Shown: positions 36,565-47,680 of the stretch, piece after piece
Numbering within the stretch: the stretch's first letter is position 1
How the letters are laid out: each line of letters starts with the position of its first letter
From: Pleomorphomonas sp.
GTDB lineage: Bacteria; Pseudomonadota; Alphaproteobacteria; Rhizobiales; Pleomorphomonadaceae
Assembly: GCA_029976075.1 (NCBI GenBank)
Contig: JARKNW010000163.1
Coordinates: forward strand, 1-64,000
Length of the DNA: 64,000 bases
Reading direction: 5' to 3'
Program-made: the position numbers and the translations under genes
The notes under the pieces: model-generated
The model's input: only the letters and a program-made list of their open reading frames with translations
What the model was told of the DNA's origin: nothing
Databases searched by the model: none

Positions 36565-38598
36565 ATGCGTTGGAAAGCCGGCAAACTGAGGTTCAAGGTG
36601 CCGCGGCTCGGCATATCGGGAAAAATCATGTCCGGCTTCCTGGTAGCGCTAACGATAATGGCGGTCGTTGCCGGCGTCGCGCTTAAAACCTTCTCTCAGT
36701 CCAATGGTGTCGTCACCGACCTGGCCGTCCGCAATCTGGAAGTCGGGATTGCCAATGATATCCAGGCCAAATTCCTGGAGTATCACCGTCTCAGCCGCGA
36801 GCTCATTTACACCTCGCTTCCCGGCACGGCAGAAGCGGCCGAAAAGCAGGCCGAGCTGTTGAGAACAACCATAGCCAGCGACATCAACAAGATTGCCGAC
36901 TTTGGGCAGCGCGACACCCTCAAGGAGTTGAGCCTCGAGTTCGAATCCTATGCGACCGAACTTGCTCGCATCGGCGTCGAAAAGGCCAAGCTGGCCACCA
37001 TGCGCGCACAGTCCATGGAGCCGGCGATCGCCGCCGTTCAGAAAGGCCTTGAAGACCTCGCCGCCATCGCCCTTGCCACCAGCGACGGCGCGACGCGCGA
37101 CACCATCAATGAGATTCTGCGTCTGGTGCTTCAGATGCAGAACCAGGTGAACGTTGCCCTGTCCAACCTCGACGATGACTCCTTGCAAGCGGCCCTGGAT
37201 ACACTGACCACGGCCGATAACTGGATCGACTCCACGGCGAAGACGGGTCCGAAGGAGCTTCGCGCGACCTTTGCGGAGTTGCGCGACAAGGCCAGCCAAT
37301 ACGAGTCCGACTTCACGGTCATCCAGGCCTCGAGCCTTCAGAACATCAAGGACGTCGCCGCCCTCAGCGACAAGGTCACCGCCATCACAAGAACGCTCGA
37401 CGCCTTCATGGGCGTTGCCAACACGAGCCAGGCTGCGCTTCAGGCAAAGTCCGAAAAGATGCTGGCCTCATCGGAAACGCTGTTGTGGGGTATCTCGGCC
37501 GCCGGCCTCATCCTCGGATTGATACTGGCCTTGCTGCTCGGACGCGGAATCTCTCGTCCCATCCTTTCGATAACAAAAGCCATGCAGCGCCTCTCTGCCG
37601 GCGAGCTGGCCATCGTCGTTCCAGGCCTGGGCCGAGCAGACGAAGTCGGCACAATGGCGGCGACGCTCAACGTGTTCAAGGAAGGGCTGCAAGAGAACGA
37701 GCGGCTCCGCGTCGAGCAGGACCATGCCAAGGGGCAGAGCGAGGAACGTCGTCGTGGCGAGCTTCAACAGTTGGCAGACGCCTTTGAGATGGCGGTAGGC
37801 GGCGTTGTCCAGTCGGTAGTCAGCGCCTCGTCCCAACTCCAGCTCGCGGCAAGATCGATGACATCGGCGACCGAAGAGGTTTCCGGCCAATCAACCACAG
37901 TGGCGAGCGCCGCCGAAGAGGCGTCAACCAATGTCGAGACTGTGGCCGCCTCTGCCGAGGAGCTCGCTTCGTCGATCGGCGAGATCAAGCGCCAGGCCGA
38001 CAACAGCACTCGCGTCGCCTCTCAGGCTGCCAGCGACGCACAGGCCACAGCCCACCGCGTTCGCGAACTGGCCGAAAGTGCCAACCGCATCGGTGAGGTG
38101 GTCAATCTCATCGAGAACATCGCCAGCCAGACCAACCTCCTTGCATTGAACGCCACGATCGAAGCGGCGCGTGCCGGTGAAGCCGGAAAGGGCTTTGCCG
38201 TGGTGGCGGCCGAGGTGAAGCAGCTCGCCGACCAAACATCAAAAGCCACCTCGCAGATCTCCCACCAGATCAACGAAATCCAGTCGTCAACGCAATCGTC
38301 GGCCGAAGCGATCGTCGGCATCACCTCGATCATCGAGCAGCTCAACGCCATAGCCTCGTCCATCGCCGCGGCGGTCGACCAGCAGGGCGCAGCGACCAAC
38401 GAAATCGCACGCAACGTCGCTCAAGCATCGTCCGGCACTCACCAGGTGTCGCAGAACATCGTTGGCATCACCCAGGCAGCGACGGAATCCTCCAGTGCGG
38501 CAACCCAGGTGCTGGCCTCGGCCAACGATCTGGCTCGGCAATCCGATACGCTGCGCGACGAAGTGAGCCGCTTCCTGTCGTCGGTACGCAGTGCCTGA
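36565..38598 (+). CDS. Methyl-accepting chemotaxis protein
   Basis: A 677-residue transmembrane chemoreceptor. Helix 1 is at about 21-43 ([17 protein letters not shown]), followed by a helical periplasmic sensor of about 265 residues, larger than the single four-helix bundle of Tar and probably a helical bimodular type. Helix 2 ([19 protein letters not shown], about 313-331) leads into a HAMP domain ([21 protein letters not shown]). The cytoplasmic hairpin tip reads [22 protein letters not shown]. The ATG at 36565 has GGGGAGAA upstream; a TTG at 36535 is possible. There is no C-terminal CheR/CheB pentapeptide. The ligand is unknown. Confidence 0.94.
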   Translation: MRWKAGKLRFKVPRLGISGKIMSGFLVALTIMAVVAGVALKTFSQSNGVVTDLAVRNLEVGIANDIQAKFLEYHRLSRELIYTSLPGTAEAAEKQAELLRTTIASDINKIADFGQRDTLKELSLEFESYATELARIGVEKAKLATMRAQSMEPAIAAVQKGLEDLAAIALATSDGATRDTINEILRLVLQMQNQVNVALSNLDDDSLQAALDTLTTADNWIDSTAKTGPKELRATFAELRDKASQYESDFTVIQASSLQNIKDVAALSDKVTAITRTLDAFMGVANTSQAALQAKSEKMLASSETLLWGISAAGLILGLILALLLGRGISRPILSITKAMQRLSAGELAIVVPGLGRADEVGTMAATLNVFKEGLQENERLRVEQDHAKGQSEERRRGELQQLADAFEMAVGGVVQSVVSASSQLQLAARSMTSATEEVSGQSTTVASAAEEASTNVETVAASAEELASSIGEIKRQADNSTRVASQAASDAQATAHRVRELAESANRIGEVVNLIENIASQTNLLALNATIEAARAGEAGKGFAVVAAEVKQLADQTSKATSQISHQINEIQSSTQSSAEAIVGITSIIEQLNAIASSIAAAVDQQGAATNEIARNVAQASSGTHQVSQNIVGITQAATESSSAATQVLASANDLARQSDTLRDEVSRFLSSVRSA

Positions 38599-38624
38599 CG
38601 ACAGCTTTTTGACAGCACACACTT

Positions 38625-38653
38625 GCGGCAGCCCGACCGGCTGCCGCTTTTTC
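38625..38653 (+). terminator. Terminator after the chemoreceptor gene
   Basis: GCGGCAGCC (38625-38633) and GGCTGCCGC (38639-38647) form a perfect 9-bp stem with loop CGACC, followed by TTTTTC. The convergent ybhR stop codon lies in the T-tail. Confidence 0.92.
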
Positions 38654-39764
38654 ATTCTAGCCGACTGCGGAACAGCCAACCGGCGGCCGGTAGCGTGATG
38701 CAGGCAATCAGAGCCATCGGGGCTGTCTCGGTGACGATCTCGGCAAGCGGAATCTCCTTGAGGAAAACGCCGCGTACGATCACCAGGAAATAGCGAAGCG
38801 GATTGACGTAGGTGAGAAGCTGCAACCAGTCGGGCATGTTGGCGATCGGTGTGGCAAAACCGGATAACAGCATGGCAGGCACCAGAAACAAGAAGGCGCC
38901 GAGAATGGCTTGCTGCTGCGTCGCCGCCAGTGCCGAGATAAACAGCCCGAAGCCGACCAGAGAGATCAGATAGAAGAAGGCGGCGCCATAAAGGGCTAGA
39001 ACCGAGCCGCGCAAAGGGATGCCAAATATCCAAACGGCGGCAAGAACGAACAGTGTGATGTGAACAAAACCGATCAGAATCGGCGGTATGACCTTGCCGA
39101 TCAGGATTTCGTGCGTTCGCAGGGGCGACACCATCAACTGGTCGAAGGTCCCGAGTTCGCGTTCGCGGGCAATGGAAAGTGCCGTCACGAGCAACCCCAC
39201 AAGCATGGCGATTGACGCGACGAGCCCCGGCACCATGAACCATTTGAACTCGAGGTTCGGATTGAACCAGTTGCGCGCCAGCGTACCGACGCGAATGGAC
39301 TCGAGCCGCTGACCGGCTGGCGTATCGGCCGCGACACCAGCCGCGATGGACGAAAGATAGCCGGCGACGATCTGCGACGCGTTGGAGCGGCGACCATCGA
39401 GAATGACGGCAAGATCAGCGGTTGAGCCCGCCTCGATGTCGCGGGAGAAATCCGGGCCGATCTCGACAACCGCAATCACCCGTTCACGGTCGATCGCTTC
39501 ACGAAGTTCCGCAGGATCGCCGGTGCGTTGGACCTGCCGAAACTGCGGAGAGGCCTCGATGCGACTCACGAGTTCGCTTCCCCAGTGCCCCGCATCGCGG
39601 TTGAGCACCATGACGTCGATGTTCCGCACTTCCAGCGTTGCCGCGTAGGAAAACACCAGCAACTGCAGAACCGGCGGCGCGATCAGGATCATGCGGCTCT
39701 TCGGGTCGCGGAAGAGGGCCAGAAATTCTTTGCGGACGAGAGCGAGAAGACGGGTCGGCCCCAT
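38652..39764 (-). CDS. ybhR: ABC-2 type transporter permease YbhR
   Basis: A 370-residue ABC-2 permease. One N-terminal helix (MILIAPPVLQLLVFSYAATL) is followed by a large periplasmic domain (about 45-170) and five C-terminal helices, with the family motif ERELGTFDQLMVSPL. It is the last gene of an operon in the order cecR-ybhG-ybhF-ybhS-ybhR, identical to that of E. coli, where it exports cations or drugs. The start codon lies one base after the ybhS stop. Confidence 0.9.
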   Translation of the reverse strand: MGPTRLLALVRKEFLALFRDPKSRMILIAPPVLQLLVFSYAATLEVRNIDVMVLNRDAGHWGSELVSRIEASPQFRQVQRTGDPAELREAIDRERVIAVVEIGPDFSRDIEAGSTADLAVILDGRRSNASQIVAGYLSSIAAGVAADTPAGQRLESIRVGTLARNWFNPNLEFKWFMVPGLVASIAMLVGLLVTALSIARERELGTFDQLMVSPLRTHEILIGKVIPPILIGFVHITLFVLAAVWIFGIPLRGSVLALYGAAFFYLISLVGFGLFISALAATQQQAILGAFLFLVPAMLLSGFATPIANMPDWLQLLTYVNPLRYFLVIVRGVFLKEIPLAEIVTETAPMALIACITLPAAGWLFRSRLE

Positions 39765-39765
39765 G

Positions 39766-40896
39766 TCAGGAGATCCTCTTGGCAGTCTTGCGGATGGCAA
39801 CCACAAACAGGACGACACCAAAGCCGACCAGAATGAGGATCGACCGAACAAACATTGGCCAGATATCGCCGGCGAGAAACACCGATTGCAGGCTTGGGAT
39901 CAGGTAGCGAGCAGGAACGATCATCGAGATGTACTGGATCACCAGCGGCATCGAATTGATCTCGAAGATGAACCCCGACAGCAGGAAGCTGGGCAGGAAA
40001 CCTGACAGCAACGCCAGTTGGGAAGCGAGAAACTGGTTCTTTGTGACCGCCGAGATGAGGAATCCCTGCCCCAGCGCAGGCATCAGAAAGGCGGCGGACA
40101 GCGCATAAAGTGCCAGGATCGATCCGCGGAAAGGCACGTCGAACAGCAACACCGCCAGGACGACGCAGAGCGTCATCGATCCGAGGCCCAGCAGGAAATA
40201 GGGGACGATCTTGCCGGCCAGCAGTTCCCAGGCCGTGACCGGCGTTGCCATGATCGCCTCCATGGTGCCGCGCTCCCACTCGCGGGCAATCACCATGGAC
40301 GTGAGAAGCGTGCCGACCAATGTCATGACGATGCTGATCGAGCCGGGCACCAGGAAGTTGCGGCTCTTGAGTTCAGGATTGAACCAGAACCGTGTTTGCA
40401 CGGAGAGCGGTGTCGCCGTAAGCGCTCGTTCGGCTGCTCGCTGTTGTTCCCACGTGGAGACCGTGCCCGCGGCATAGTTTTGCACGAAGTTGGCCGTGTT
40501 GGGATCCGCGCCGTCGACGATCACCTGTATGGCCGGATGACGGGCTGCGGTGAGATCGGCCGTGAATCCGTCGGGGATGACCAGAATGCCACCGATGCGG
40601 CTCTCGACGAGATCGTCGGCGAACTCTCGCCGATCATGACCGACTGTGACAGCGAAGTACCGGGAGTTCTGAAAACTCGCTGCAAGGTCGCGCGTCACGG
40701 GCGTCGTTTCCTCGAGCACAAGGCCAACCCGGGTCCGCGTAGTGTCGAGCGACACGCCGTACCCGAACAGGAACAACAGGATCAGCGGCAGCACCAAGGC
40801 GATCAGGATACTCGAGGGATCGCGGACGATCTGGAAGCTTTCCTTGCGAACAAGTGCGGTGAGACGGCGAACTCGTCCGCGGCGAAGGGCATTCAT
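39766..40896 (-). CDS. ybhS: ABC-2 type transporter permease YbhS
   Basis: A 376-residue ABC-2 permease, paralogous to the following gene. FQIVRDPSSILIALVLPLIL opens the first helix, the periplasmic loop contains VDGADPNTANF and FNPELKSRNF, and EWERGTMEAIMATPV is the ABC-2 signature. It heterodimerises with YbhR and overlaps ybhF by ATGA. Confidence 0.91.
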   Translation of the reverse strand: MNALRRGRVRRLTALVRKESFQIVRDPSSILIALVLPLILLFLFGYGVSLDTTRTRVGLVLEETTPVTRDLAASFQNSRYFAVTVGHDRREFADDLVESRIGGILVIPDGFTADLTAARHPAIQVIVDGADPNTANFVQNYAAGTVSTWEQQRAAERALTATPLSVQTRFWFNPELKSRNFLVPGSISIVMTLVGTLLTSMVIAREWERGTMEAIMATPVTAWELLAGKIVPYFLLGLGSMTLCVVLAVLLFDVPFRGSILALYALSAAFLMPALGQGFLISAVTKNQFLASQLALLSGFLPSFLLSGFIFEINSMPLVIQYISMIVPARYLIPSLQSVFLAGDIWPMFVRSILILVGFGVVLFVVAIRKTAKRIS

Positions 40897-42635
40897 GCGG
40901 CCACCTCCCGTTCGCTGGCCTCTATCAACGCGATGAAGGCATCTTCCATGGTGGGATCTGGCCGGTCCGTGGTCGCCACCTTGGCCTTGAGCTCGTCAGG
41001 CGAGCCGAGGGCAATGGATTTGCCGCGATAAATCAGAGAGATGCGGTCGCAATACTCCGCCTCGTCCATGAAGTGAGTGGTGACCAGCACCGTCACGCCC
41101 TTCTCGACGAGACCGTTGATATGCGTCCAGAACTCTCGGCGGGTAATCGGATCGACGCCGGAGGTCGGTTCATCGAGGAACAGCGCTTCCGGTTCGTGCA
41201 TGACGGCAGCAGCCAGCGCGAGGCGCTGCTTGAGGCCAAGCGGCAGGTCTTTGGCCGACATGGCGGCTTGCCGCTTCAGGTCGAAGATATCTAGCATCAG
41301 GTCGATGCGCTCACGGCGGCGCGCTCTGGAAAGCCCGTAGACGCCGGCAAAGAAATCGAGATTCTGGCCGACGGAAAGATCGCCATAGAGCGAAAACTTC
41401 TGCGCCATATAGCCGAGGCGGTTGCGAGCCTCGGCAGCATCGCGGCGAAGATCGAAGCCCGCCACCCTGCCCTCGCCCTCGGTCGGCTTCAGAAGGCCGC
41501 ATAGCATCTTGAATGTGGTCGACTTGCCGGCACCATTGGGGCCGAGCAGGCCGAAGATCTGACCGCGAGGAATGTCGAAAGTGATGCGATCGGCGGCGGT
41601 GAAATCGCCGAACCGCTTGGTAAGACCGCGCGCCTCGATCACCGGACGACCATAGCCGGCGGCACGGGCGGTCTGTGCCTCCGCAAGTTCCGAACGACCG
41701 CCGGGACCACCACCCAACATGTCGACAAAAGCGTCTTCAAAGCGAGGTGAAGCGGGAACAAGCCGGTCGACATCCGCTCCAGCCGACTTGGCAATGCTCG
41801 CGACATCGTCCTTTTCCGCAAGGACCAACCGGATCGCCTCGCCCTGGATGACGCCGTCGACCACTTTGTCCTCGTCGAGCAGATGGGCAAGCAGCCGGCG
41901 TCGACTGCCCTCAATGCCGGTGAGCCGACGCACCCTGCCCTCAACGCGATCGGTGAGGCCGGATGGCGTGCCGGCATAGAGCAACTTGCCGGCATTCATC
42001 AAAAGAACGTTGTCGCAAGCCTCGGCCTCGTCGAGATATGCGGTCGACCAGACGACGCCGATCCCTTCGGCGGTAAGATTCTCCACCATCTTCCAGAGTT
42101 CGCGCCGCGATATCGGATCGACGCCGACACCTGGCTCGTCCAGCAGCAGAAGACGCGGCTTTCTGATCAGCGCACAGGCAAGACCGAGCTTCTGCTTCAT
42201 CCCACCGGACAGTTTTCCGGCGAGGCGGCCCGTGAACCGCTTGAGGTCGGTGAAGGTCAGGAGCTCTTCGAAAACGGCCGGCCTCTCTTGGCGCGGCAAT
42301 CCTCGCATATCCGCATAGAGGTCAAGGTTCTCCTGAACGGAGAGGTCCTCATAGAGGCCAAAGCGCTGCGGCATGTAACCGATCGCGGCCTGGATGGCCG
42401 GCGCCTCGGTCTGGGCGTCATAACCGAGCACGGTGATGCGCCCCTTGTCGGGTTGCATCAGCCCGGTCAACAGACGGATCAGCGTCGTCTTGCCGGCCCC
42501 ATCGGGACCGACCAGACCGGTGATCTCGCCACCGCGAACGCTACCTGAAACCTCGTCGAGCGCCGCCGGGCCGTCGCCGAAGCGCTTCACCACGCCGTCG
42601 AGAAAAACGAGGACAGCCTTATCGGATGTGTTCAC
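40893..42635 (-). CDS. ybhF: ABC transporter with two fused ATP-binding domains, YbhF
   Basis: A 580-residue cytoplasmic ATPase with two complete nucleotide-binding domains. The first (about 8-230) has [21 protein letters not shown] and [12 protein letters not shown]; the second (about 330-560) has [21 protein letters not shown] (signature weakened to PLGLKQ) and [11 protein letters not shown]. The fusion and the weakened second signature are usual for YbhF/DrrA-type proteins. It energises YbhS-YbhR and overlaps both neighbours by ATGA. Confidence 0.92.
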   Translation of the reverse strand: MNTSDKAVLVFLDGVVKRFGDGPAALDEVSGSVRGGEITGLVGPDGAGKTTLIRLLTGLMQPDKGRITVLGYDAQTEAPAIQAAIGYMPQRFGLYEDLSVQENLDLYADMRGLPRQERPAVFEELLTFTDLKRFTGRLAGKLSGGMKQKLGLACALIRKPRLLLLDEPGVGVDPISRRELWKMVENLTAEGIGVVWSTAYLDEAEACDNVLLMNAGKLLYAGTPSGLTDRVEGRVRRLTGIEGSRRRLLAHLLDEDKVVDGVIQGEAIRLVLAEKDDVASIAKSAGADVDRLVPASPRFEDAFVDMLGGGPGGRSELAEAQTARAAGYGRPVIEARGLTKRFGDFTAADRITFDIPRGQIFGLLGPNGAGKSTTFKMLCGLLKPTEGEGRVAGFDLRRDAAEARNRLGYMAQKFSLYGDLSVGQNLDFFAGVYGLSRARRRERIDLMLDIFDLKRQAAMSAKDLPLGLKQRLALAAAVMHEPEALFLDEPTSGVDPITRREFWTHINGLVEKGVTVLVTTHFMDEAEYCDRISLIYRGKSIALGSPDELKAKVATTDRPDPTMEDAFIALIEASEREVAA

Positions 42636-43645
42636 TTGGCCTCGTCCGCCATCGGCGGCAGATGAACGGTGACCGGCATTCCCTGCCGCAGATCCTTGCC
42701 CGGATGATCGACGATGATGCGAAGGCGATAGACCAGGTCGGTTCGCAGATCGGGCGTTTCCACCGACTTCGGCGTAAACTCGGCCACAGGCGAGATGAAG
42801 CCCACCTGCCCCTCGTAGCCAGCCCCCGTCGAACCGTCGGACGTGACCTTGACCTTCAGCCCGGGATGGACGCGGCCGAGATCAGCCTCCGACACATAGG
42901 CGCGCACCCATACCGGCTCGTTTTGGGCAAGTACCAGCACACTGGTCGACGATGCGACGATGGAGCCTGGCTCGCTGACGCGTGACTGGATCACCCCATT
43001 GGCCGGGGCCTTCAACTCCGTATCCGCAAGCGAAGTACGAGCGGCGTCGAGCTGTGCTTCGGCAGCGCCAAGCTGTGCCTCGGCGGCAGCAATGTCCTCG
43101 GCTCGGGTGCCCTCCTCGATGAGGTCGAGTGCCGCCTTGGCACTGGCAACGCGGGCGCTTGTCATATCCTTGGTCGCCGTCGCCGCATCGAGGCTCGACT
43201 GGGCGACCGTTCCCTGCGTGCGCAACTGATCGGCGCGGGAGAGTGCCAGTTCGGCATTGGCCAGGCTGGCGACCTGCTCCTGATAGGCGGCGCGTGCCTT
43301 CTCGATTTCCGACGGACGAGCACCGGCCTTGAGCTTGTTGAGGGTTGCCTGGAGCGCTGCGACATTTTCCTCGGCAGCCCGCACCGCGATCTCAAAGGGA
43401 GCGGCATCGAGACGGGCCAGCACATCGCCAACCTTCACGGCATCGCCCTCCTCGACCGCCACGGCGGAGAGACGACCATTGACGCGGAAGCCGAGGGAAA
43501 CCTGGCGAATGTCGACATTGCCGAAGATCTGCTCGGTTTGCGGCGCCGGTAGAAAATAACCATAGCGTTGCGGCACACCGGCATACCAGGCTGCGCCGGC
43601 GCCAGCGGCGGCAATCAGCACCACGAAGGGGACGATCTTTTTCAT
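42632..43645 (-). CDS. ybhG: Membrane fusion protein YbhG (HlyD family)
   Basis: A 337-residue periplasmic adaptor anchored by an N-terminal helix ([20 protein letters not shown]). The biotinyl-lipoyl half ([22 protein letters not shown]), a long coiled coil (about 85-205, ending near [14 protein letters not shown]) and the beta-barrel ([15 protein letters not shown]) are in the usual order. It links the ABC-2 exporter to an outer-membrane channel. The start overlaps the cecR stop by ATGA. Confidence 0.91.
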   Translation of the reverse strand: MKKIVPFVVLIAAAGAGAAWYAGVPQRYGYFLPAPQTEQIFGNVDIRQVSLGFRVNGRLSAVAVEEGDAVKVGDVLARLDAAPFEIAVRAAEENVAALQATLNKLKAGARPSEIEKARAAYQEQVASLANAELALSRADQLRTQGTVAQSSLDAATATKDMTSARVASAKAALDLIEEGTRAEDIAAAEAQLGAAEAQLDAARTSLADTELKAPANGVIQSRVSEPGSIVASSTSVLVLAQNEPVWVRAYVSEADLGRVHPGLKVKVTSDGSTGAGYEGQVGFISPVAEFTPKSVETPDLRTDLVYRLRIIVDHPGKDLRQGMPVTVHLPPMADEAK

Positions 43646-44343
43646 AGGGAAGTCTCCCCCATCGGACGAATGCCGGCGACAAGGTCGGTGGCAATGCCAC
43701 GGATCGCCACAACCTGCTCTGGACCAACCGCCGGCCACCCCATCTCGCGCAAGACCGTCGCCCGCCCGACGCGGTAGATGATCAGCGAACCGATCAACGA
43801 CAGCGTCCGGAGGCGCACGCGCTCGGACAAGGGATCGTCATCGAGAACGATGCCGACCAGATAGCGAACGGCAGCGAGCATCGGCTGCATGAAACCGATA
43901 TAGACGCGATCGAAAGCCTCCGTCGGCTCAGCCTGTTCGCGCACCATGTAGCGAACCCAGACGGCCGACTCGTCGTCGGCGAACAACGTCAGCATGGTCT
44001 CGGCAACTTGAACCAGAATGGCGCGCGCCTCGGGGGCGTCGATCGGGTTGGTGCCGGATTGCGCCTCGGCGAACCGCTCCAGCACCATTGTCCGGCGCTC
44101 TCCGACGCGCTTCTGCAGCCGCTCGATCAGGTAGTCGGCGACGGCATTGTAGAGACCGCGCTTGTTGCCGAAATAATAGTTGATCGCCTGAAGGTTGACG
44201 TCCGCGTGCTCTGCGAGCTTGCGGGTCGAAACACCCTCGAACCCGTACTGCCCGAACAGGTCCAGGCCGGCAAGAAGGAGCCTTTCGCGCGTGCCGTCAT
44301 TGCGGACATCACTCGGGCTCGGTTGGTTGGCTAGTGTCTTCAT
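43642..44343 (-). CDS. cecR: TetR-family regulator CecR
   Basis: A 233-residue TetR repressor. The helix-turn-helix (about 15-60) reads [20 protein letters not shown] and [20 protein letters not shown], and the C-terminal half matches the DUF1956 effector domain of CecR (YbiH). In E. coli CecR controls ybhGFSR and rhlE and responds to cefoperazone and chloramphenicol; the same operon follows here. I place the start at 44343 (MKTLANQPS) because the ATG at 44355 falls inside the -10 box of the likely promoter. Confidence 0.88.
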   Translation of the reverse strand: MKTLANQPSPSDVRNDGTRERLLLAGLDLFGQYGFEGVSTRKLAEHADVNLQAINYYFGNKRGLYNAVADYLIERLQKRVGERRTMVLERFAEAQSGTNPIDAPEARAILVQVAETMLTLFADDESAVWVRYMVREQAEPTEAFDRVYIGFMQPMLAAVRYLVGIVLDDDPLSERVRLRTLSLIGSLIIYRVGRATVLREMGWPAVGPEQVVAIRGIATDLVAGIRPMGETSL

Positions 44344-44353
44344 GATGCCCACC

Positions 44354-44389
44354 ATTGTACACTTATCGGGCTTTCAGTCAATCGACTGA
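44354..44389 (-). promoter_or_regulatory. Promoter and palindromic operator of the cecR-ybhGFSR operon
   Basis: On the minus strand TTGACT (44376-44381) and TACAAT (44354-44359) are 16 bases apart, close to the sigma70 consensus. The perfect dyad TCAGTC-N4-GACTGA (44374-44389) covers the -35 box, which fits autorepression by CecR. Because the -10 box ends only 10 bases before the start codon, the message should have a very short leader. Confidence 0.7.
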
Positions 44390-44461
44390 TTTACAGTGAT
44401 GAGCACAAATCGCTTTCCTTGCCGACGAGGCGAGCAGGCTGCGAAATGATGGGAGCGGTGG

Positions 44462-46426
44462 TCAGTCCCGCGACAACGCCACCACGGGATCAAGTTGCGA
44501 GGCGTTACGAGCCGGCAGGAAGCCAAAGACAATACCGATCAGCGTCGAACAGACACAGGCGGCAACGATCGACGTCGTGGAGTAGATCAGCGTAAAGTCA
44601 CTGGACAGGAGACGTACCAGTTGGCCGATGCCAAACGCGGCACCGATACCGCAGAGGCCGCCGATCAGGCATACCAGCACGGCTTCGATCAGAAACTGCT
44701 GCAGGATGTCGCCTTGCCGGGCACCGACCGCCATGCGGACGCCAATCTCGCTCACCCGCTCCGATACGGACACCAGCATGATGTTCATGACGCCGATACC
44801 TCCGACAACCAGAGAGATGACGGCAATGGCGGCGATCAGTAGCGTCAGCATCTGCGTCGTCGAGGTGATCGTCTGGCGGATGTCATCGGTATTGAGAATG
44901 AAAAAGTCCTGCGTACCGTGACGCTGGGTCAGGAACCGCGTCACGTCCTGCTCGGCAAGACTGGTGTCGACGTCGTCGGCGACACGAACGGTAATCGACC
45001 GCAACGACATGTTGCCGAGGAAACGGGTCTGCACAGTCGTGTAAGGCAGAAAAACCGAAAGATTCTGGCTGGAGCCGAAACCGCCCTGCTGCGGTTGCGT
45101 CACGCCAACAATACGCGCCGGTACGTTGCCGATCAGCAAAACCTGCCCGACCGGCGAAGTCGCGCTATCCGCAAACAGCGTCTTGCGCGTGTTTTCGTCG
45201 ATGACCACATCGGTCGCCCGATTGCGCACCGAGCGGCCATCGAAGAAGCTGCCCTCGGCGAGCTTGGTGCCGCGTGCCGAGAAATACTGTTCGCCGACAC
45301 CGTTGACGAGCGCGCTTGCCTCCTGCGAACCAACGCGCAACGTCTTGCTGGTGGAAACGGTTGGCGTCACAGCAGCAACGTAGCTTTGGCGAGCCAAAGC
45401 CTCGGCGTCGGCGACCACCAGCGTGGTGATGCGCCCTGAGCGCGTGTCTCCGAAGCTACGTCCGGCAAAGATCTCGAGCGTGTTGGTTCCGAGATTTGAA
45501 ATGTTGGCGAGCACTTGCTGCTGCGTACCCTGCCCGATCGCCACCACAGACACCACCGAAGCGATGCCAATGATGATGCCGAGCATGGTCAGGAAAGTCC
45601 GGAGACGATGAGCCGCCATCGCCAGAACCGCCATCCGCAACGCTTCCTTGAAGCGATCGACCAGCGAACGAAAATAGCCGCCTCGCCGCGTTCCATCGGC
45701 TCCAACCATCGGAACGGCAGATGATGCCACCTCAGAGTGTGGCTCGTTCCGACGGTCGCTCAGGATGACGCCATCGGAAATCTCGATGATGCGACGAGCG
45801 CGGTTGGCAACGTTCATGTCATGCGTGACAATGATGATCGTCTTGCCTTCGGCGTTCAGTTCTTCGAGGATGCGCAGAACCTCCTCGCCGGAATGCTTGT
45901 CGAGCGCACCGGTCGGCTCATCGGCGAGGATGACGTTGGCCCCATTCATCAGGGCACGTGCAATGGAAACCCGCTGCTGCTGGCCACCCGACAGCTGTCC
46001 GGGCCGATGATCGGTGCGATCGCTCATGCCGAGCCGATCGAGCAAGCTTTCCGCCCGCACTCGTCGGTCACGCGGCGCCATCCCGGCATAGATCGCAGGT
46101 ATCTCGACGTTGGCGAGCGCGTCCAGTTCGCCCAGAAGGTGGTAACGCTGGAAGATGAAACCGAAGTGCTCGCGCCTCAGTGCCGCCAGTTCGTCCGGCT
46201 CGAGCATCGAAGTCTCCCGCCCGGAAATGCGGTAGCTGCCGGCCGTTGCGCGATCAAGACAGCCGAGAATGTTCATCAGCGTCGACTTGCCGGAGCCGGA
46301 GGCGCCGACGATCGCCACCATCTCGCCCGCCTCGATCACAAGGTCGAGGTCCTTCAACACGGTGATCGTATCTTCGCCGGAAGGAAATTCGCGACGGAGC
46401 CTTTCTAACCGGATGAGTTCGGCCAT
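44462..46426 (-). CDS. macB: Macrolide export ATP-binding/permease protein MacB
   Basis: A 654-residue type VII ABC transporter. The N-terminal ATPase (1-230) has [24 protein letters not shown] and [12 protein letters not shown]. Helix 1 is about 275-297, followed by the periplasmic MacB core (about 300-525, including [19 protein letters not shown]), then three helices with the FtsX motif [20 protein letters not shown]. It uses ATP to drive extrusion of macrolides, peptides or lipids from the periplasm through MacA and an outer-membrane channel. It starts three bases after macA ends. Confidence 0.95.
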   Translation of the reverse strand: MAELIRLERLRREFPSGEDTITVLKDLDLVIEAGEMVAIVGASGSGKSTLMNILGCLDRATAGSYRISGRETSMLEPDELAALRREHFGFIFQRYHLLGELDALANVEIPAIYAGMAPRDRRVRAESLLDRLGMSDRTDHRPGQLSGGQQQRVSIARALMNGANVILADEPTGALDKHSGEEVLRILEELNAEGKTIIIVTHDMNVANRARRIIEISDGVILSDRRNEPHSEVASSAVPMVGADGTRRGGYFRSLVDRFKEALRMAVLAMAAHRLRTFLTMLGIIIGIASVVSVVAIGQGTQQQVLANISNLGTNTLEIFAGRSFGDTRSGRITTLVVADAEALARQSYVAAVTPTVSTSKTLRVGSQEASALVNGVGEQYFSARGTKLAEGSFFDGRSVRNRATDVVIDENTRKTLFADSATSPVGQVLLIGNVPARIVGVTQPQQGGFGSSQNLSVFLPYTTVQTRFLGNMSLRSITVRVADDVDTSLAEQDVTRFLTQRHGTQDFFILNTDDIRQTITSTTQMLTLLIAAIAVISLVVGGIGVMNIMLVSVSERVSEIGVRMAVGARQGDILQQFLIEAVLVCLIGGLCGIGAAFGIGQLVRLLSSDFTLIYSTTSIVAACVCSTLIGIVFGFLPARNASQLDPVVALSRD

Positions 46427-46429
46427 GGC

Positions 46430-47680
46430 TCACATCCCCGGTGGCGGACCGCCGCCACCTCGGCCTAGCCGGACGTTGGATGATGCCGCGGCCTTCTGCG
46501 CCGCCGTCATCTCGCCGGTCACCACCTTGTCACCTTCATCAAGACCGGACTTCACCTCGGCCGTGACCTTGTCATTCAGGCCGATCTCGACGCGTCGCTC
46601 CGCCGTGCTCCCGTCGGCATTCAGTACCTTGACACGGTACTTCCCCTCGTGATCGCGGTTGCCGAGAGCGGCGGCCGGTACCGTCAGCACGTTTTCGGCA
46701 CTGCCCAGCACGATGTTGACCTCGGCTGTCATGTAGGTTCGGAGACGACCGTCGGGGTTGGGCACGTTGAAGTTGCCATAATAGTAGATGGCCGACGAGG
46801 AACTCGATGACGAAGAAGAAGACGAGTTCGACGAGGTAATGGCCGTGTCGCTGCGGATCGATTCCGGGGCTGGATCGATGCTTTCCAGTTTCGCGTCGTA
46901 ACGATGTTCGGGATCGCCGATGATGGTGAAATAGACCTTCTGGCCAGGCTGCACGTGGACGACGTCTGCCTCCGATATCTCGGCGCGCACGGTCATGGTG
47001 TCGAGTTGCCCCAGGACGACGATTGTCGGGGCAGACTGGGTGGCATTGACGGTCTGGCCCGCTTGGCTGACCACGGCGAGCACCGTGCCGTCGATGGGCG
47101 CGGTGATACGAGTATAGCCAAGGTTCGCCTTGGCCGTTGCCACCGCTACTTCCGCCGACTGGATCTCCGCATTGAGCGCGGCGATCTGCGCCTCGGTCGT
47201 CTTGACCGTTGCTTCCGCACTTTCAAGATCAGCACGAGCAACCGCATTCTGGTTCACCATGGTCTGCTGGCGTTCCAGAGTCTGCCGGGCGAGCGTCAGC
47301 GACGCTTCCTTTTCATCTCGCTGGGCGTGAATGCTGGCAAGCGAGGCCTCAGCCGTCTTGAGGTTGTTCTGTTGCGTCACCGAGTCGATTTCGGCAATGA
47401 GGTCGCCCGCCTGGACGCGGTCGCCGAGCCCGACGTGAAGAGAGGTGATGCGTCCGGAGGCCTGCGCACCGACAGCCACAAGCTTCACTGGCCTGAGCTC
47501 TCCGGTGGCCAACACGGTCTCCTCGACGCTGCCCTTCCCAACGGTTGCGGTCATCATCGTGACGGCCGGCGCGGTGTAGTACCGGACCTTGACAAAATAG
47601 CCGGCCGCGGCCGCGACGATGAGCACTGCGAGAAAGGTCAATCCGCGACGGCTCTTGCGTTTACGCGGTGCGGCGGTCAT
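46430..47680 (-). CDS. macA: MacA-type periplasmic adaptor
   Basis: A 416-residue membrane fusion protein with an N-terminal anchor (about 13-33), lipoyl half GRITSLHVGLGDRVQAGDLI, an alpha-helical hairpin (about 90-170) and beta-barrel. A run of about 17 residues that is nearly all Ser (residues 281-297) precedes AIYYYGNFNVPNPDGR; Ser codons are mixed (TCG, TCT, TCA, AGT, TCC), so the tract is maintained, not a slippage product. The C-terminus ends in GGGGPPPGM. The start overlaps the stop of the upstream MFS gene (ATGA). Confidence 0.94.
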   Translation of the reverse strand: MTAAPRKRKSRRGLTFLAVLIVAAAAGYFVKVRYYTAPAVTMMTATVGKGSVEETVLATGELRPVKLVAVGAQASGRITSLHVGLGDRVQAGDLIAEIDSVTQQNNLKTAEASLASIHAQRDEKEASLTLARQTLERQQTMVNQNAVARADLESAEATVKTTEAQIAALNAEIQSAEVAVATAKANLGYTRITAPIDGTVLAVVSQAGQTVNATQSAPTIVVLGQLDTMTVRAEISEADVVHVQPGQKVYFTIIGDPEHRYDAKLESIDPAPESIRSDTAITSSNSSSSSSSSSSSAIYYYGNFNVPNPDGRLRTYMTAEVNIVLGSAENVLTVPAAALGNRDHEGKYRVKVLNADGSTAERRVEIGLNDKVTAEVKSGLDEGDKVVTGEMTAAQKAAASSNVRLGRGGGGPPPGM

